NCBI GenBank assembly: GCA_039619475.1
Contig: CM077115.1
Location: 511,892,815 to 511,956,814, forward strand
Reading direction: 5' to 3'
DNA from: Icerya purchasi
Lineage: Eukaryota; Arthropoda; Insecta; Hemiptera; Monophlebidae
Length of the DNA: 64,000 bases
The notes beneath the pieces are model-generated. The model had not been told where the DNA came from. It worked only from the letters and a program-made list of their open reading frames with translations, and made no database searches. Position numbers and translations under genes: made by a program. Below, in pieces: positions 24,720 to 38,900 of this stretch (its first letter is position 1; every line of letters begins with the position of its first letter).

Positions 24720-25752
24720 GGTGACGTTCGCCGAGAAAAGGGAGGGTGCGAAAATATGGGTTTTGAGTTAAACGCGGATTGAAAGTGTGTAGAACAAAAT
24801 GCAATATGTAGTTTTTCTGCAAACGTTATTTAATGTCTTAAAACGTACAAAACTGACTGAAGAAAATTGGAAAAAAACATTAAAAATTTTTATAACATCG
24901 TAAAACTATTTTTCCCTCTAGTTGTTAGTATTTTTTATTTTTTTGGGGAATGTTTTAATGATTTTTTATTTGCTTTGAGTATTTTTTTTTTAGGAACTTC
25001 GGGTTTTTCCTTTTTCTTTAAATGCAGTTCCAGTTTTCTTCTTTCTCTTACGTGTCAACTTTGCTGTGGACTCCTTTACCTGTTTTTTCGGCTTAAATTG
25101 GTCAAGTGTAGGGGCTATAGATTTGTGTTTTTTTGGATCGGACATAAAGAAGCAATATTATCATACTGATACCACTTTCTGTCTAATGATAAATCATTAG
25201 GTGTGATCGCGGGGGGGGGGGGGGTCGTTCGGTACGTTTCGCTGTACACGAAGGTGAAATTTTCCACTTTCTGAGTCGACAAATTTTTTGCAGGTGATAT
25301 GATTTTTTTAAACTGGAAATGGTAATACTTTGTAATACACCTATTATGAAAACAATACCGAATTAATAATGCGATATAATAAAAATTTGAAAGATAAAAA
25401 TACGGAATCACGATAATGCACTTGGTAATTGTTGATAAAAATCTTAAAATTTTATTTCCCACATTCGCCGTTCGATTTTGCTTATATTCGCAGCAACATT
25501 GAATTTTTTATGGCTAAATCGATTAACAACTTCAAAATCTTTGTAGCAATCAACGTTTGAACGGCCAAATTCTAATTTAACTAGGCCAAAATTTGGCAGC
25601 GATGCTTTATTGAGTTGGCAGCACGTTACTTATAGGCATGCGCGGTACAGTAGTATATTATGGTTGTATTATACTTCGCGCAAACTTTTAACGCGTTCTT
25701 CTCAAAAACTAGTTCTTGCACCATGGGTCACTTTTCTCGGCGAATATCATAC
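24720..25752. mobile_element. Putative 1-kb MITE with about 65-bp terminal inverted repeats
   Basis: The left end starts gttcgccgagaaaag; the right end is its inverse, cttttctcggcgaat. The match continues inward with gaps (ttttgag, aacgcg, aaagt). Both ends abut TA-rich tracts. A 15-bp G-run lies at about 25210-25224. A minus ORF at 25115-25462 shows no clear family motif. Confidence 0.55.
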
Positions 25753-25770
25753 ATATATATATATATTATA

Positions 25771-28205
25771 TGAGAGCGTCCAGCGAGAGCGTTCGGCAAC
25801 TGTGTTCAACTCGCTCACGATCGTAGAGAAATGGCAAAAAAAAAAAAATTTCAAAACATGAAAAGATAGAATTTGCCTTCTCTTTCCGATGGTGCCATTA
25901 ATTTTTTATTAAAAAAATTTTTTTATACAGAAAAATGTGTTTAAAATTTGGACCATTTTCTTGGAATTCGCCAAAAAATTTTCAATAAATTTCAAACTAA
26001 TCTGAAAATTAACTCTTCAGCAATATCTCCATAAATTTTCAGAATGGGATAAGAAAAAATAAATGAGTTACAAGCAAATAAATACTGTCGCCTGCGGGAT
26101 ACCGCACGAGGCGCTCGGTTTATATCGTCGTTGTCGAGCGGCGTTCGGTGAATATCGCTGCATTCGCGAAACACGTTGTTTATATACTTTCGTCTTTGTT
26201 TTTTTTTTGTCATTTAAAAACATTTTTATAATTTTTATAAAAAAATATTCGGTCAATTTTATATAAATAAATATTATGCACGAAAACAACCAATTAAATA
26301 ACTAATAAATATTACCTTGAAATAATGTTATAATATATTTTATTGTACAGTATTTTTTAAGTAACAAAACAAAAAACAACAATAAATGACTAAAAATAAC
26401 AATAAGCACAACAACATTAAGTGCTTACATTTTTAAAGTTAAGGATTTTAATTTTTAAATTTTTTCGATGTGCCTGTGCATCTTGTTCCATTTTACGTTC
26501 CTTTTTTAATTTCGTTCACCAGGCTCTTCTTTTGAACCTTTTTGATGTTAGGAAATGATTTTGAAGATTCCGATCTTGAAAATTCTTAAAGCTCCAAATG
26601 CTCTGTCCCATCTAATGGTTTAACCTAATGAAATGATAACGTGCCAGAGACTGTAACCGCTTTTTCAAATCTGTCTTTTAATTTTTCTTAGCAATTTTAT
26701 AATCCTCTTTGGTTGTATAAAAACAATCAATATTTTTAAAATGGCTTTTTGACCACTCATATAAACTCATAATGTTAAAATATTGCTACCCGAAATCATT
26801 CTCAAAGTAGTACGCCTGGCGTTATATTTTATGTAAGCGCCGATGCCATCACACGCGTTTTTGCCATTAGCTGTTGCATGAAAGTGCTACTCTGCTTTAA
26901 TAAAAAAATCTTCAAACTGGTAAACCAAATTCCGGAAATTAAGTTTATTCCTGCAGTGTTGCGTCGCGCCGTCCATAAAATAAATAACTTTATCAATTGA
27001 CATAAATGTTTTTTTAATGTGATCTGTAATTATTTTTGGAGGAAATAAACAGTCTTCGTGTCGTGGGATAAATTATCAGAAAAAATAGCAATGTACCTTT
27101 CTGACCAATTTTCGAATTCGATTCTTTATAATAAATTACAATTGTAGTCAAACTGCACTGATTGCTGTTATAATGAAACGCCTGAGCAGCATTTTGAACA
27201 GCAATGGCATAATTTTCCGAAAAATCCAACGAGATCAAAACACTTCATTACTATTTAAAGAATCTTTTAAATGTTCGTAAAATTTAGACTGTTCTTTTGC
27301 AATGAAGGAATGACTTTTCAGGTTAATTAATTTCATACATAAACCTTCAATAAAACCGTCAGTGGATTCAATTTTTGTTTGCAAAGTTGATCGATCAGTA
27401 GTATGCCATGTTTGATACTTAATTTGATCAATAAATAAAAAAGTGTTGCTTTTACAATTATTGCCTGGTACATGGAGTAAACACAAAAAATAATCTTCAA
27501 ATTGCTCAAGAAGATCAATCAAAAAATGTAAATTTAATGCTGAAAGTGAATTATTAGAAAAAAATCAAAATCAAAATCAAAATACACTGAACTTTAAAAA
27601 TATAAGTACGTAATGTTGTTTTTTGTTTTGTTATTTAAAAAATACTGTACGATGAAATATATTATAACATTATCTCGAGGTAATATCTATTAGTTATTTA
27701 ATTGTTTTCGTGCATAATATTGATTTATATAAAACTGGTTGAATATTTTTTTATGAAAATTATAAAAATGTTTTTAAATGACAAAAAAATAGATAAAGAC
27801 GAAAGTGTATAAACAACGTGTTTGGCGACAGCAGCGATATTCACCGAGCGTCGCAGCGACAATATTTATTTGCTTATAACTCTCGTTTATTTTTTCTTAT
27901 CCCATTTTGAAAATTTATGGAGATATTGCTGAAGAGTTAATTTTCAGATTAGTTTAAAATTTATTGAAAAAAATTTTGGCGAATTCCAGGAAAATAGTTC
28001 AAACTTTAAACAAATTTTCCTGTATAAAAAATCTTAAATGAACAATAAATGGCGTCATCGGAAAGAGGAGGTCAAATTCTATCTATTCATGTTTTGAAAA
28101 ATTTTTTTTTGCTTTTCCCTGCGATCACGAACAAGTTGAACACAGTGCGCTTGACTGAAAAAATTGCCAAACGCTCCCGCTGGCCCGTTCTCACTGAACG
28201 CTCCA
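25771..28205 (-). mobile_element. DNA transposon with about 600-bp terminal inverted repeats and decayed transposase-like gene
   Basis: 25771-26370 and 27623-28205 are long inverted repeats with high similarity over their whole length; for example ctaatctgaaaattaactct and tggagatattgctgaagag recur inverted. Between them the minus strand encodes one broken protein: TTDRSTLQTKIEST and SHSFIAKEQSKFYEHLKDSL (27235-27522), LDFSENYAIAVQNAAQAFHY (27014-27238), then IYFMDGATQHCRNK and HFHATANGKNACDGIGA with stops (26780-26985). I recognise these motifs from an uncharacterised repetitive protein family of arthropods and cnidarians, but have no agreed transposase name for it. Both outer borders run into (TA)n. 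Confidence 0.75.
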
Positions 28206-28263
<58 letters not shown>

Positions 28264-28265
28264 TA
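28206..28265. repeat. (TA)n microsatellite at the right border of the long-TIR element
   Basis: About 55 bp of near-pure TA with a few interruptions. Confidence 0.9.
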
Positions 28266-28399
28266 TATGTGTGTGTTTTCGTTTGATAAATATTTTAAAA
28301 AATGAAATATTAATCTTAGTTTTTTAAAAGAATCGTGGTTGTTCTTGGAAATCAAGCAGGACTTATTAGTTAATTCACGTAATTTAGAGTTTTAAACTT

Positions 28400-29320
28400 C
28401 ATCGCTAACTTCTATATCTTCTTCTTCGACGTGTCGTACGCAGTGCTCTGCGCGTAGACGATCATATATTATGGCTTCTTGCCGCCTGCATCAGTTATGT
28501 CCTATCGATGATTTTTTAGTTCACTGTCGGACATTTTTCTGGTCCATGATATTCTTCTTCGGCCTCTTCCTCGTTTCCCTTCTATTTTTCCTTGAATGAT
28601 CAACCGTAATAGTTCATATTTTTGTCCTCGCATAATATGACCAAAATAAGCTAGGGTTTTTCTTGTTTTCATTTCTTCAATTTCCGTTCTAGCTCTCTTT
28701 AGCACCTCTTCATTAGACATTTTCTGTACCCAAGATATCTTCAGAGCTCTTTTATGTAATTACATTTCGCACGCTTCGAAATATTTGAGTGTTCTTACGG
28801 TATATGTGTCATTGCTTCGACCCTATACATTAGTGTATCGGATATATATAGCATTTTATGAAGTTCTGTCTTATGCGGAGACTTAGTGATTGGTCCGTTA
28901 ACAATTTTTTAAACTTCTCAAACGTTGTTTTGGCTTGCCCACATTTTAACTTCACAGTATTTGGATCAAGCTTCTCTGTAACATAACATCCTCGATACTT
29001 AAATTGTTTAACTTCTTCGATGTTTTCCCCATTAATCTGAATAGTTGTGTTTCGATGTTGTTTGCCACTGACTACCATAAATTTTGTTTTGTTTTCATTT
29101 ATCCCTAGTCCATATTTTTTACCTGCTTCATTAATTTCGTTAATAATATTTTGTAACTGTTCACAAGAGTCAGCCAGAAGAACGGTGTCGTCTATTAAAT
29201 TCATTACGTACATGAACGGTAATAAATGAAAGTCGACATAAGCTATTTTGCTTGTATAATTATTGATAATAAAATTTATAGATCTGAAAGGTGTGACATG
29301 AGAAGAAACCATTTAAAAGA
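28400..29320 (-). mobile_element. LINE reverse transcriptase 3' half (HmRTE-like family), decayed
   Basis: From 29230 downwards: DDTVLLADSCEQLQNIINEI (motif C and following), INENKTKFMVVSG, INGENIEEVKQFKYRGCYVT and QAKTTFEKFKKLLTDQSLSL. After a break at about 28800 come NEEVLKRARTEIEEMKTRK, YFGHIMRGQKYELLRLI and QGKIEGKRGRGRRRISW. This tail is common in insect endonuclease-reverse transcriptase LINEs. The 5' part is absent. Confidence 0.8.
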
Positions 29321-30199
29321 AAACCGTGTTGTCTCAACACTGTTTAAACTTTATAATTAGAGAAAATTCCATCAAAACGGTGTAATCATGATTTTAGTTT
29401 TAGGATATACATATGTATATTAATTTTAGTTATTAAAGTTTAAAAAAAAATGGAAAACTAAAATGATTATAATTGCGAGCAACATGACGCGAATCAGAAT
29501 AAAAAATATTTGATATAATATCTATAAATCATTTGCATTAATCAATCTGTTAAATAGTTCGATGATTAAAAATAATTTTTTTAAAAGCAAATTATTAACA
29601 CATATAAAATACTAAACATTCTAATATTCTTTGAAACTGTATTGAAACTGTATTTGTTTCAATGAAGATCATTAACGATAATTAACGCATTTGTCCAAAT
29701 CTAAAAGATACGCAATAAATAGCATTATATCTTTACGGTTGCGAGCGGGGTACTTTTTTACTTATCAAAATGTAACTTTTTATAAAAAAATTTACTACCT
29801 GAAATCCTAAATTTCTCACGCTTTATTATCAGTTATGATTAATGTAAAAATTTGGAACAGGAAAAAACGGTTAAAGTCGACTTATTTACTACAGCGTAAT
29901 CGAATTTTTCAATAGTCCAGAATTAACAATTAATAATTTAAAACAAAAAAGTTACTTGTGTATATGGAGTAAATATTCACGATAAAAAATAATCCTAGAA
30001 ATGTTGTATATCCAACGATGTGTTATTAACTGGTTCGATAGTAACCCCATTAAATCTACAGTCTACAAAAAGTTTAACAAACATAGTTCTGAAGGACATA
30101 TACAACAATTTTGAAAAATTAGTAAAGACGTAACTTGAATTTCTTTGCCGCGAGTGAGTCGGCGGAATCTTTTCGAATCTGGTTCATAAGTTCTCTCTA
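29321..30199. other. Intergenic, no gene recognised
   Basis: AT-rich; no coding or repeat structure that I can support. Confidence 0.35.
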
Positions 30200-30760
30200 A
30201 AAATGATTTACTTTTTCGTCCAACCCTTTTTTTTTTTTTTTAAGTTCATTTTTAAACGAATTTCTCGGTGAACAGGTGGCAATATTTGGAGAACCATTTG
30301 GCGCGGGTTTTTCGAAAACTTACGAGTCTCGTGAATGATTTTATGTATTGTACACCGAAATTCGCACTGAATTCAGACAATATTTCTTCGATTAAAATTC
30401 GTCTGTTTTGCAAAATGTTCAACATTTTTTAGCAGTGCCGGCGTCGAAACTTCAACTGGCTGCCCGCTGCGCCGTTCAGTCTCTACACTTTGATGTCCAC
30501 TTTTGAACTGTTCGATCTATAAATAGAAACTTGATGAATTCACGCATGAACTACCACCATACTGCACAGTACGCATCGTCCGGTATGTTTTGCAAAGTTT
30601 AACGTTTTTAGAAACCAAATGACGCACTGTTGCGTGTGTGTAGAATTGAGCAGCGGCGATTTTGCGGGTGTGAGATTACTGAAACGCCACCGACGAGCCA
30701 TACTTGGAAACAACCGATTTTATGTATAGCCAAAGCACGTATTAATCGAACAATGTCGCT
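30200..30760 (-). pseudogene. Mariner-like helix-turn-helix remnant
   Basis: Fragments in shifting minus frames: SGHQSVETERRSGQPVEVST, LLKNVEHFAKQTNF, IHKIIHETRKFSKN and a line ending LPPVHREIR. The layout (F-x-x-G-x-x-SVE, RSGQP, then a second helix and a W/L-x-P linker) matches mariner-type N-termini. No TIRs were identified. Confidence 0.45.
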
Positions 30761-32402
30761 GCCACCACCATAGGCGGTTCTGTTCTCCGTCTACATCACT
30801 TTTTCCGTTTACTTATTTAAACACTCTCGTACTATTTGAATATCGAAATTTTTCAAGTCGGAGAAAAATATAAAAAAATTAAAAATAAAGTAAACATATT
30901 CCCATGACGGGGTATCGAAGATTGTGAAGTTAAGGTTTAGAATGTATTAAGCCTAATGGATCTAAAGAGAATACCGGGGGAACTGGTTCCTCTCTCTCGA
31001 CCGCCTTTACTTTCCCAGATTTCACTGCTACTTAATTATTTCAGATTAGGTATATACTTGGGATCGACTTGGATCTGGAACGAAATAAGTCTCGATAACC
31101 TATGTGACACCTTTTGATTGAGTAGTCAGATACCTTAAAGGCTACCGCATATAATCGAAAAAGGTTATTTCTTGAAACTTTCAGCGATTTATGATCACCT
31201 AAAAATAGATTTTAAAGATCCCGAAAAACTTAGAAAGCATCGAAAATAAATCTTTTGTTCTTTGATAACTGAAAATTTTTAGAAACTGGATGGGGTAGTA
31301 TGCAATCGTGGCTTAAAATTAAAAATGTATACTCGCGTATTCATAAAATAATTTGATCCAACGGAACCATGCTCTGTTATCAAATCGATTTCTATGATCT
31401 ATACTGAACACACTGTTCTGTCAGTGATAGAAATGTGAAATAAAACTTAATTTCAGTGTACATACTGGGTTTTTTTTAAATATTCCAGACTTTTTTCTTT
31501 TTTTTTTCCATCATTCCTAAAGGTTTATATATAGTTACATTCTGAAATTCAAATAATGGAGATGATTCATCGTTAGTTTTTAGTCCGGTTCTATGTGAAA
31601 TTAACGTCTATAGTACGATAAGCATACATCGTGTATTAATGGAAATCACATTTCGAAGATTTATCAAGTGCAATGATAAGAAAAATAGTAAACTGACGCT
31701 AATAACTCCGGTGAGATGTTTCTTGTAAGCATTAAATTTGTAGATATATCTGCTTAGATGGTTAGTCGGCGCCGTGTCCAAACTGAAATCTGTTTAACGC
31801 ATTTGAAAAAACGATCGTTAGTTTTAGCATCAATATTGCAATCTTCCACTATAACCGTCGACTGATTATTTGTCTCCTAGTATTTTATCATAACTACAAC
31901 TATGTAGAAACATTTTAAAATCGGATATGCTCGCATATAGGGGGCACGTAAAATATGAATGTTGATTTTTCGTTCAAAGACACATCAACACATATATTAA
32001 TGACCTTGTTTTCTATCAATATCCTTTTCGGGTGAAAATCTATTTATGTTACTGCATCTTACACTTTTTAAACTTCTGTAAATAGTTAGTAGGATTCCCT
32101 TTTCGTTTTGAGATGTAATAGCGTTTCTCCAATCAACTGTTTTGATCATATTTCGTCATCTAAATCTCGCTTATTATGGTATGATCTTATTTTACTATAA
32201 CATCTCCTCCGAATTAATATTCAGAGTGTGCGCGACTAAATTTTGGACATTGATATTTGTTATTAATAAACTAACAACCTTTTTTGCTGTTAGTATATAC
32301 CTTCATTTATGTTTGTAAATTTTCTAAAACTATCCATACGCTCACGATTCTTGTTCCTTTTCGATATTACTTTTGTGGTTATAATGAATTTTCTTCTTTT
32401 GT

Positions 32403-32436
<34 letters not shown>

Positions 32437-32793
32437 GCATAAATATTAAAAATTATAAAATACTCGTAGTTTGAAAGGAATTCTAGAAACTGGTCTTAGA
32501 AAATGTGCCGCGATCACCCATATCTCAGGTTGAAGAACGTATTCTACATGAAAAGCCGGAAGGTACTTAAACGTTACAATTACACTAATGATTATTATCT
32601 GAAAGATATATTAGCACAAATTCGATTTTTATATCAGACTGGTAATGAAAATTATTTTTGTAATAGTTCATTTTCTGACTGGAACAAGGGGAGTCAAATT
32701 AACCGAAACTTAAAAATGAAAATTTTTTAATAAATAAAATTATGAAATATTGCTCGTAATGTATCACAAAAATCTGAATGGTGTAAAAATACT

Positions 32794-32799
32794 TTTATT
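32794..32799 (-). promoter_or_regulatory. Candidate poly(A) signal of the C2-domain gene
   Basis: AATAAA on the minus strand, about 135 bp past the TGA stop. Between them lies an (ATATA)n tract at about 32868-32905. Confidence 0.35.
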
Positions 32800-32867
32800 T
32801 GAAAATTTATAAATATGTTCTATAATACTTACATAGAAAGGAATAATATATACAAACATACACATAT

Positions 32868-32905
32868 ATAATATAATATAATATAATATAATATAATATA
32901 ATATA
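32868..32905. repeat. (ATATA)n short tandem repeat
   Basis: Seven or eight tandem ATATA-type pentamers in the 3' flank of the C2 gene. Confidence 0.9.
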
Positions 32906-32931
32906 AAGATATGACAAGTAAACATAAATTT

Positions 32932-35900
32932 TCACAAATACATACGAAACGTATAAGAAACTAATTCCTCTTTAAGGAACAAACGTCCCCACGGTGTTAA
33001 TTTTTGTCCATACTCAGCGTAAAAAAAGGGTCCTAATATAATTCGGCCCATAACGGTATCTTTTTTGAAGAAACCTTTAACTTTCGCATTAATTACGACA
33101 TACGTATTGGCCGCTATACTTGGTTCTATTTTTAAATCGACGTTGTAATTATACTTAACCTCTGATTTAGCGGTAACGGATGATGAATAGCATACTCTAA
33201 CTTTCCGTCCAGAATTGTACTGTAAAAGTTTGATGTAAGTCTTGCACTTACCTAATATTAACAATGATGTATATACGCATTAGTGTATAATTTTACAATA
33301 TCCTGACGTATAACATAAATTTGCAATTTACTATTAAATAAGTTAAAAACTTCACATTCCTAACAGGAAATGATGAAATTTTGAGAAATCGTTTCCTACG
33401 GCTAATCTCAAATTACCATTCGAATCATTTTCCTCGATAAAAAAAAAAATTAATAGAATACAAAATTCTCAAATATTACCGTCTATTTTGTCATTCCCGC
33501 AGTTTGCGTTTTTAATTAAATTAATTCGATTTTTTTGCGTATAACTCTCCTGCTCCATATTGATTCGATTTAAAACATCCCCTCTTGTTCAAAATTAAAA
33601 ATTAGACCTTAACAGAAAAGCAAAACACACTAACTATGTACAAAAGATTAACACGGTGCCACACTGTCGTTCTTTGGAAAAATTCAATTTGCTGAAAATA
33701 GCATCGGTAGCTATGATCCCAATGTGAATTAAATGAAATTTTAAAATGGATAAATTATAAAGTAGTTCCAACCTAACCGTAACAAATCAAAACTATGATT
33801 TAGACAAAACCCACTTACAAAAGTTAACAAAAAATGGAGCATGAAAATTGTCTTAATTTAGTGAAGTCCATCGACAATAACTTCGGTTCTACAAATGTTG
33901 TGATTAAGAACTCTTAAATGTATTTTCCCTAGAAGTAGTAAGATAATTTTTACTATGTATTACTTAAGCGAGGATGAAATTCCCGTTTCCTTTCTACGCC
34001 TAGCCGGGCTTCTGAAACCTAAACCCAGAGTGCCCCATTTAATGAAAAGTACTTCCATACGGCTTACCCCATATTTGTAATGTAGGTATTAGAGAAAAAC
34101 GTTTTTGTACGTTTTCAACGATATTTATCACGGGGTTCCATATAATTAAAGCAAATTCTACGGGAGAATAGATGAAGGAAACATGTAAAAGTATAGGTGA
34201 ATTTCCATATGCACAGAATTTTTGTTATGTCCCATTATATGACCAAGCATTTTCTTAGCTCTACTGACGACTTGACTAGTTTATGGATTAAACATTAGTT
34301 TCGCGTCTTAAGTAATTCCTAGTTTTCTAACATTTAATTCGTCTTTTAATGTAAAACTATTAACATTGCGTGTACTTCTAATCAGGATATATTTACGAAT
34401 GAACGAAGTAAAATAACCTTTAACCCTACGTACTAATAATTTATTAGTGACACTCCAGTGCGTAAAATTATTAACGCCGGTCTGTAATAAAATTTTCATC
34501 CTCCACACATTCTATTTTCCTAAATAATTTTGTATCATCAGCATAAAAAAATTATCTTAGAATGGTGAAAAACATTAGGCAAGTCATTTATAAACAATAA
34601 GAACACAAAATGGAATATATAATTGAAGAAAATAAAAACGGAGTTGATTTACAATATATTATATAATTTACGCACTCCGTGCTTAAAGATAACTTTCAAA
34701 CAATTCCACCAAATTTCTGTAAATCAAAATTTCCTTATCCTTCTAAGCAAAACTGAATGGTCGATTTTATCCACCTACGTAAACTTCATCCATCTGTCTG
34801 GCACAGGGCTCATAATTAGAAAATGTTATTAGATTAGTAACAACCGATCCACTCTACAAAAATGTGATTAGTTAAACCTGCATTATTTCTTACGTTGTCA
34901 CAATACCAGAAAAGCCCACCACCAAGTATAGAATACTTTAACGAAAGAAAATGCAACTTGTTCAGAACTCCGTAGGTGCTCATCCGGATATGGAAATGTA
35001 GAGCTATCCAAAGATATATTTTTTTTTCCTGCCTTGGCTAACGTAAGTCCCCAGAATCGCTCCAGTTCAAATTTTATTTTACGTTCCTTCTCAAGCTTAA
35101 ATTTTTTCTTTTCGATGTTCATTTTTAGTTTAAGCTCCCTCGGTATATTTAGAAAACTTTGTTTGAACTGTTCACGTTTGATTTTTTTGTATTTTAAACG
35201 CCGCCTTTGTTTCCCCTTAATGAAACGTATAATTTTCTTTGTAAACCAACAGAGAAACGAAAACTTCACATTCGACCCTCAACAGTATTATCCTATCTAA
35301 AATAGTTTGTACTTGTTTAATATAACTCTCTATATTACGTTTAACTATCTAATATTATAGTGAACTATGTAGATTAATATTTAAAATAAAACATATAAGT
35401 AGAATTTAAACGTTGCATAATTAAGACACGACATATTTAATTTAATAAATATTACGGATACGTGCTGTTGATAAGGATTTCGGCGACAAAAAAAGCAAAT
35501 AATGCGCATCCATTTAAACATCTATCTATATTTGTAAAAAAATATGAAAAAATCAGAGTTTGGAAAAGAGAAGGAAAATATATTATAAAGTTTAGAAACT
35601 GTTAAAAACTTTTCTCAAATTTCTCGACGATTAATGAGCGCCCACTTTTCTTGATAATTTATAAACAATTTACCTCATGTATTTCCTTTTTTCTTTTCAT
35701 TATCTATTTAAAAATTAAGCTTTTTTTTAAAATGCTTCAGTTTTTACAATCTTGACATTTATTCCTTTGTTTGCCCAAAATTTGATTTAACGACAAACTC
35801 GTGATAATTTCAAAAAATTTCGTGACTAACTATAAACGGTATTAATTTCACAATTGTGTATCGCGCGAAGGTTAGTACGTGGTTTGGGAATATTCAATTG

Positions 35901-38900
35901 AATACGATTGCTAAATCGTTTAAGTAAAATTTTAACCACGATTGTCCACAACGATTAATTTATAATGATAACTTTAATTAAATAGTAATATTTTTTTTTG
36001 GAAAAATTCTAAATTATAGATTCTTTAATACGATAACAATTAGGACGGTTAATGATATCAAAACATTTACCGGAATAAGATGGCAAATTGTGACCTCGAT
36101 TCACAGCCACGTTCAATATTTCCTTTTCTTTTTCGTATTTTAAGGTAACTTGTATGCTTCCGGCTTCTACGCCAGGCTATTTAAATAAAATCAGTTATAC
36201 GGTAATTATTTAATAATTTCGGTAAAAATATAAGACTTTAACTTAATTCTAAATGTAAACAAAAATTATTTACCGTCCATAAATTCTTTCAAATTACACT
36301 TCGAAATAAAAGTAAAATTAAAATAAATCCCATGTGTATCCTTGACAGAGTATGGCGGATTGTAAAGTCAACGTTCACGGCGTATTTGGAAAGGGAAAAG
36401 GTGACACTAAATATAGCCCCCCTAAGAACGAATGGACGAGTCAAAAAATAATCAATTTTATGAAAATTAGAGATCTTAATCCTAAGGTGCAACCTTCTAC
36501 TGAAACCAATAATATATCCAGAATCCTTGCTGAATTCCTCAACGATTTTAGGTCATTGATCACGCCTTTAATTTCCCTTATATCTCAGCTAACAATACAT
36601 CTTCTTCGTAAATAAAATATATGTATAATTATACGCAACAATCACTGGCTATCCTTTTATGGAATGCCAACGGATTAAATTTACGTTGTAATGAACTAGA
36701 TGTATTACTTCATGGAAATTATAAGTGAAATACATCTTAACAGTGTAATCTCCAATTCCATATTGAGGACTATTCTACATCCTCCTGATGGTTCGTCCCA
36801 CGGTGTTACAGCTATTTTAGTTCGCAATACTATCCAACATCATCACCTTAAGTGCCGCCCAATTACAGGCAACTATTATCACAATCAATGCATTATACTT
36901 TAATATGAATTTTTCATCTGCTTTACTGTCCTCCAAATCGAAATATAACTATGCAAACCTTCCTTTCCTTTTTTCGATTTCTTGGAAAGAAATTAACCGC
37001 GACTGATGATTACAATTCTAAACATATCCAATAAGGGTGCAAACCTGTGAATCCACGGAGTAACATATTACTTAATGCTCCGGTTAAGCCACTTCCCAAT
37101 TCAGTGAAAATACTCTATAATAAAAATGGTCCTCTCAAACCTTATAAACCTGCCCACTTGTACACGTCTTCTAGAGCTATTAGTCTTCTCCCGCTAACGG
37201 GTAAAGTTTTTGAAAAAATATTATTCAACCGTATATATCTTATCTTAGAGAGGAGTGGGATGATTCCACTTCACTAGTTTGATTTTAGGAAAATGCATTC
37301 CCCTGTGCATCAATGATATAGGGTTATTGACAATATAACTACTACATTTGAGAATAAAATGTATTGCTCGATAAGAAGAGATCTCCGAATTCCGTCTCTT
37401 ACTGAGGTAGTAAAATCGAGATACAAGGTCTTCATTAGCAGCTTGGTGGCTAATACAAACGTGTTCGTTATTGATCTCGCAGATCAAAATATACCTGATC
37501 CCTCAACTCGTCTATTAAAAAGGCTACGGCCGCGTGATATTTTGAATAATCTGCAAACTTATTTGGATTTAATACAGCAAGGAGACTAGGGTCATTGGAT
37601 TGACTAGTCGTATTAAGTTATTTACATCATGCTATCTTGCCTAGTCACTAGAAACTGACTGCAATATTTGCAAATTGTAGAAATTAAAAAAGAAAAAAAA
37701 GAAAAAAGATCAGTATTTTGAACTTAGTAAAGAAATTAAAACCAATATTCGATATATAAACCTATTTAGGAAATATCGAAATATAGTTACAACAGAAATA
37801 AAGAATGCTAAACAGAACTATTATCAAAGTTAAATAGCGAAAGCAAATAGTGATTGTAAAAAAGTATGGAATGTAACTAATAATATTTTTAATAAAAAAA
37901 AAACAAAACAACAATAGATGATTTCATTATAAAATATTTTGAAAATACTGCAGTAGTAGCTGAACAATTTAGTGAATACTTTATATATACGTTCAGTTGA
38001 ACAACATAGACACAAATGCCATACTCAGTTACTAATTATTAACTCTGATAATTTTACTTTGCCTTCTTTTTTCATTCCACCTGCAAATAAATCCCGAATA
38101 GAATCAATAAGTGATAATCTAAGAGTTCATAAGGCACCTGGATGGGACAAAATTAGGGTTAAAGATATTAAACAAAACCCAAATACATTTATTCCTATTT
38201 TGACGAATATGGTCAACTATTCTATAAAGGAAGCTAACACTCCTGATGGGCTGAAAAGAAGCATTGTCAGACCGATGTACAAAAAGAGACTGCAAAATCA
38301 GTTTGAAAATTATAGTCCGATCATAATTACACCTGTAATAACTAAAATATTAGAGCATTACATTGATAAACATTTAAGAAATTATGTGGAAAAAAAAACA
38401 ACTCACTCTATGAAAATCAACACGGTTTTAAAGAAAAAAGATCTACGAAAACATTACTAAGAACGGCTGCGAATAAAATAAATATAATTACATTTACTGA
38501 CTTATCTAAAGCGTGTTTGACTTATAGTTGACCATGAATTACTGATTAAGGACTTGGAAAATTTGAGCATTAAAAATAATCAACTAAAGTGGTTTAAGAG
38601 TTATATAAAAAAAAAAAAACGAAAAGCATATTAAAAATCGCAGAGAATAAAAATAATGAAAAAACTATTCAATGTAGGTTAGGGCATTGTTATTGGCCCC
38701 TATTCTCTTCTCAATTTACACTAACTCGCTATATTAGCATATTAAAAATGCAAAGGTATACACGTGTTTGCCGATGATATTGCCTTATTAATGAAGCACA
38801 AAAATTTCGAGATGGCGGAAAAATTATTACAAGAGGATATATATAATTTTAGTAAATGAGCACATGATAGGAGGTTATGTATAAATATAAATGAACCTAA

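Larger units (their letters stand above)
30761..32931. other. Intergenic region downstream of the C2 gene, no gene recognised
   Basis: Contains a 30-bp T-run at about 32403-32433. The plus ORF at 32503-32730 is not recognised. Confidence 0.35.

Noticed and set aside
34898..35269. 123-codon Lys/Glu-rich minus ORF taken first for a host gene
   Set aside because: FWGLTLAKAGKKNIS and SSEQVAFSFVKVFY fit the pre-RT linker of a LINE, and RT text follows on the same strand.
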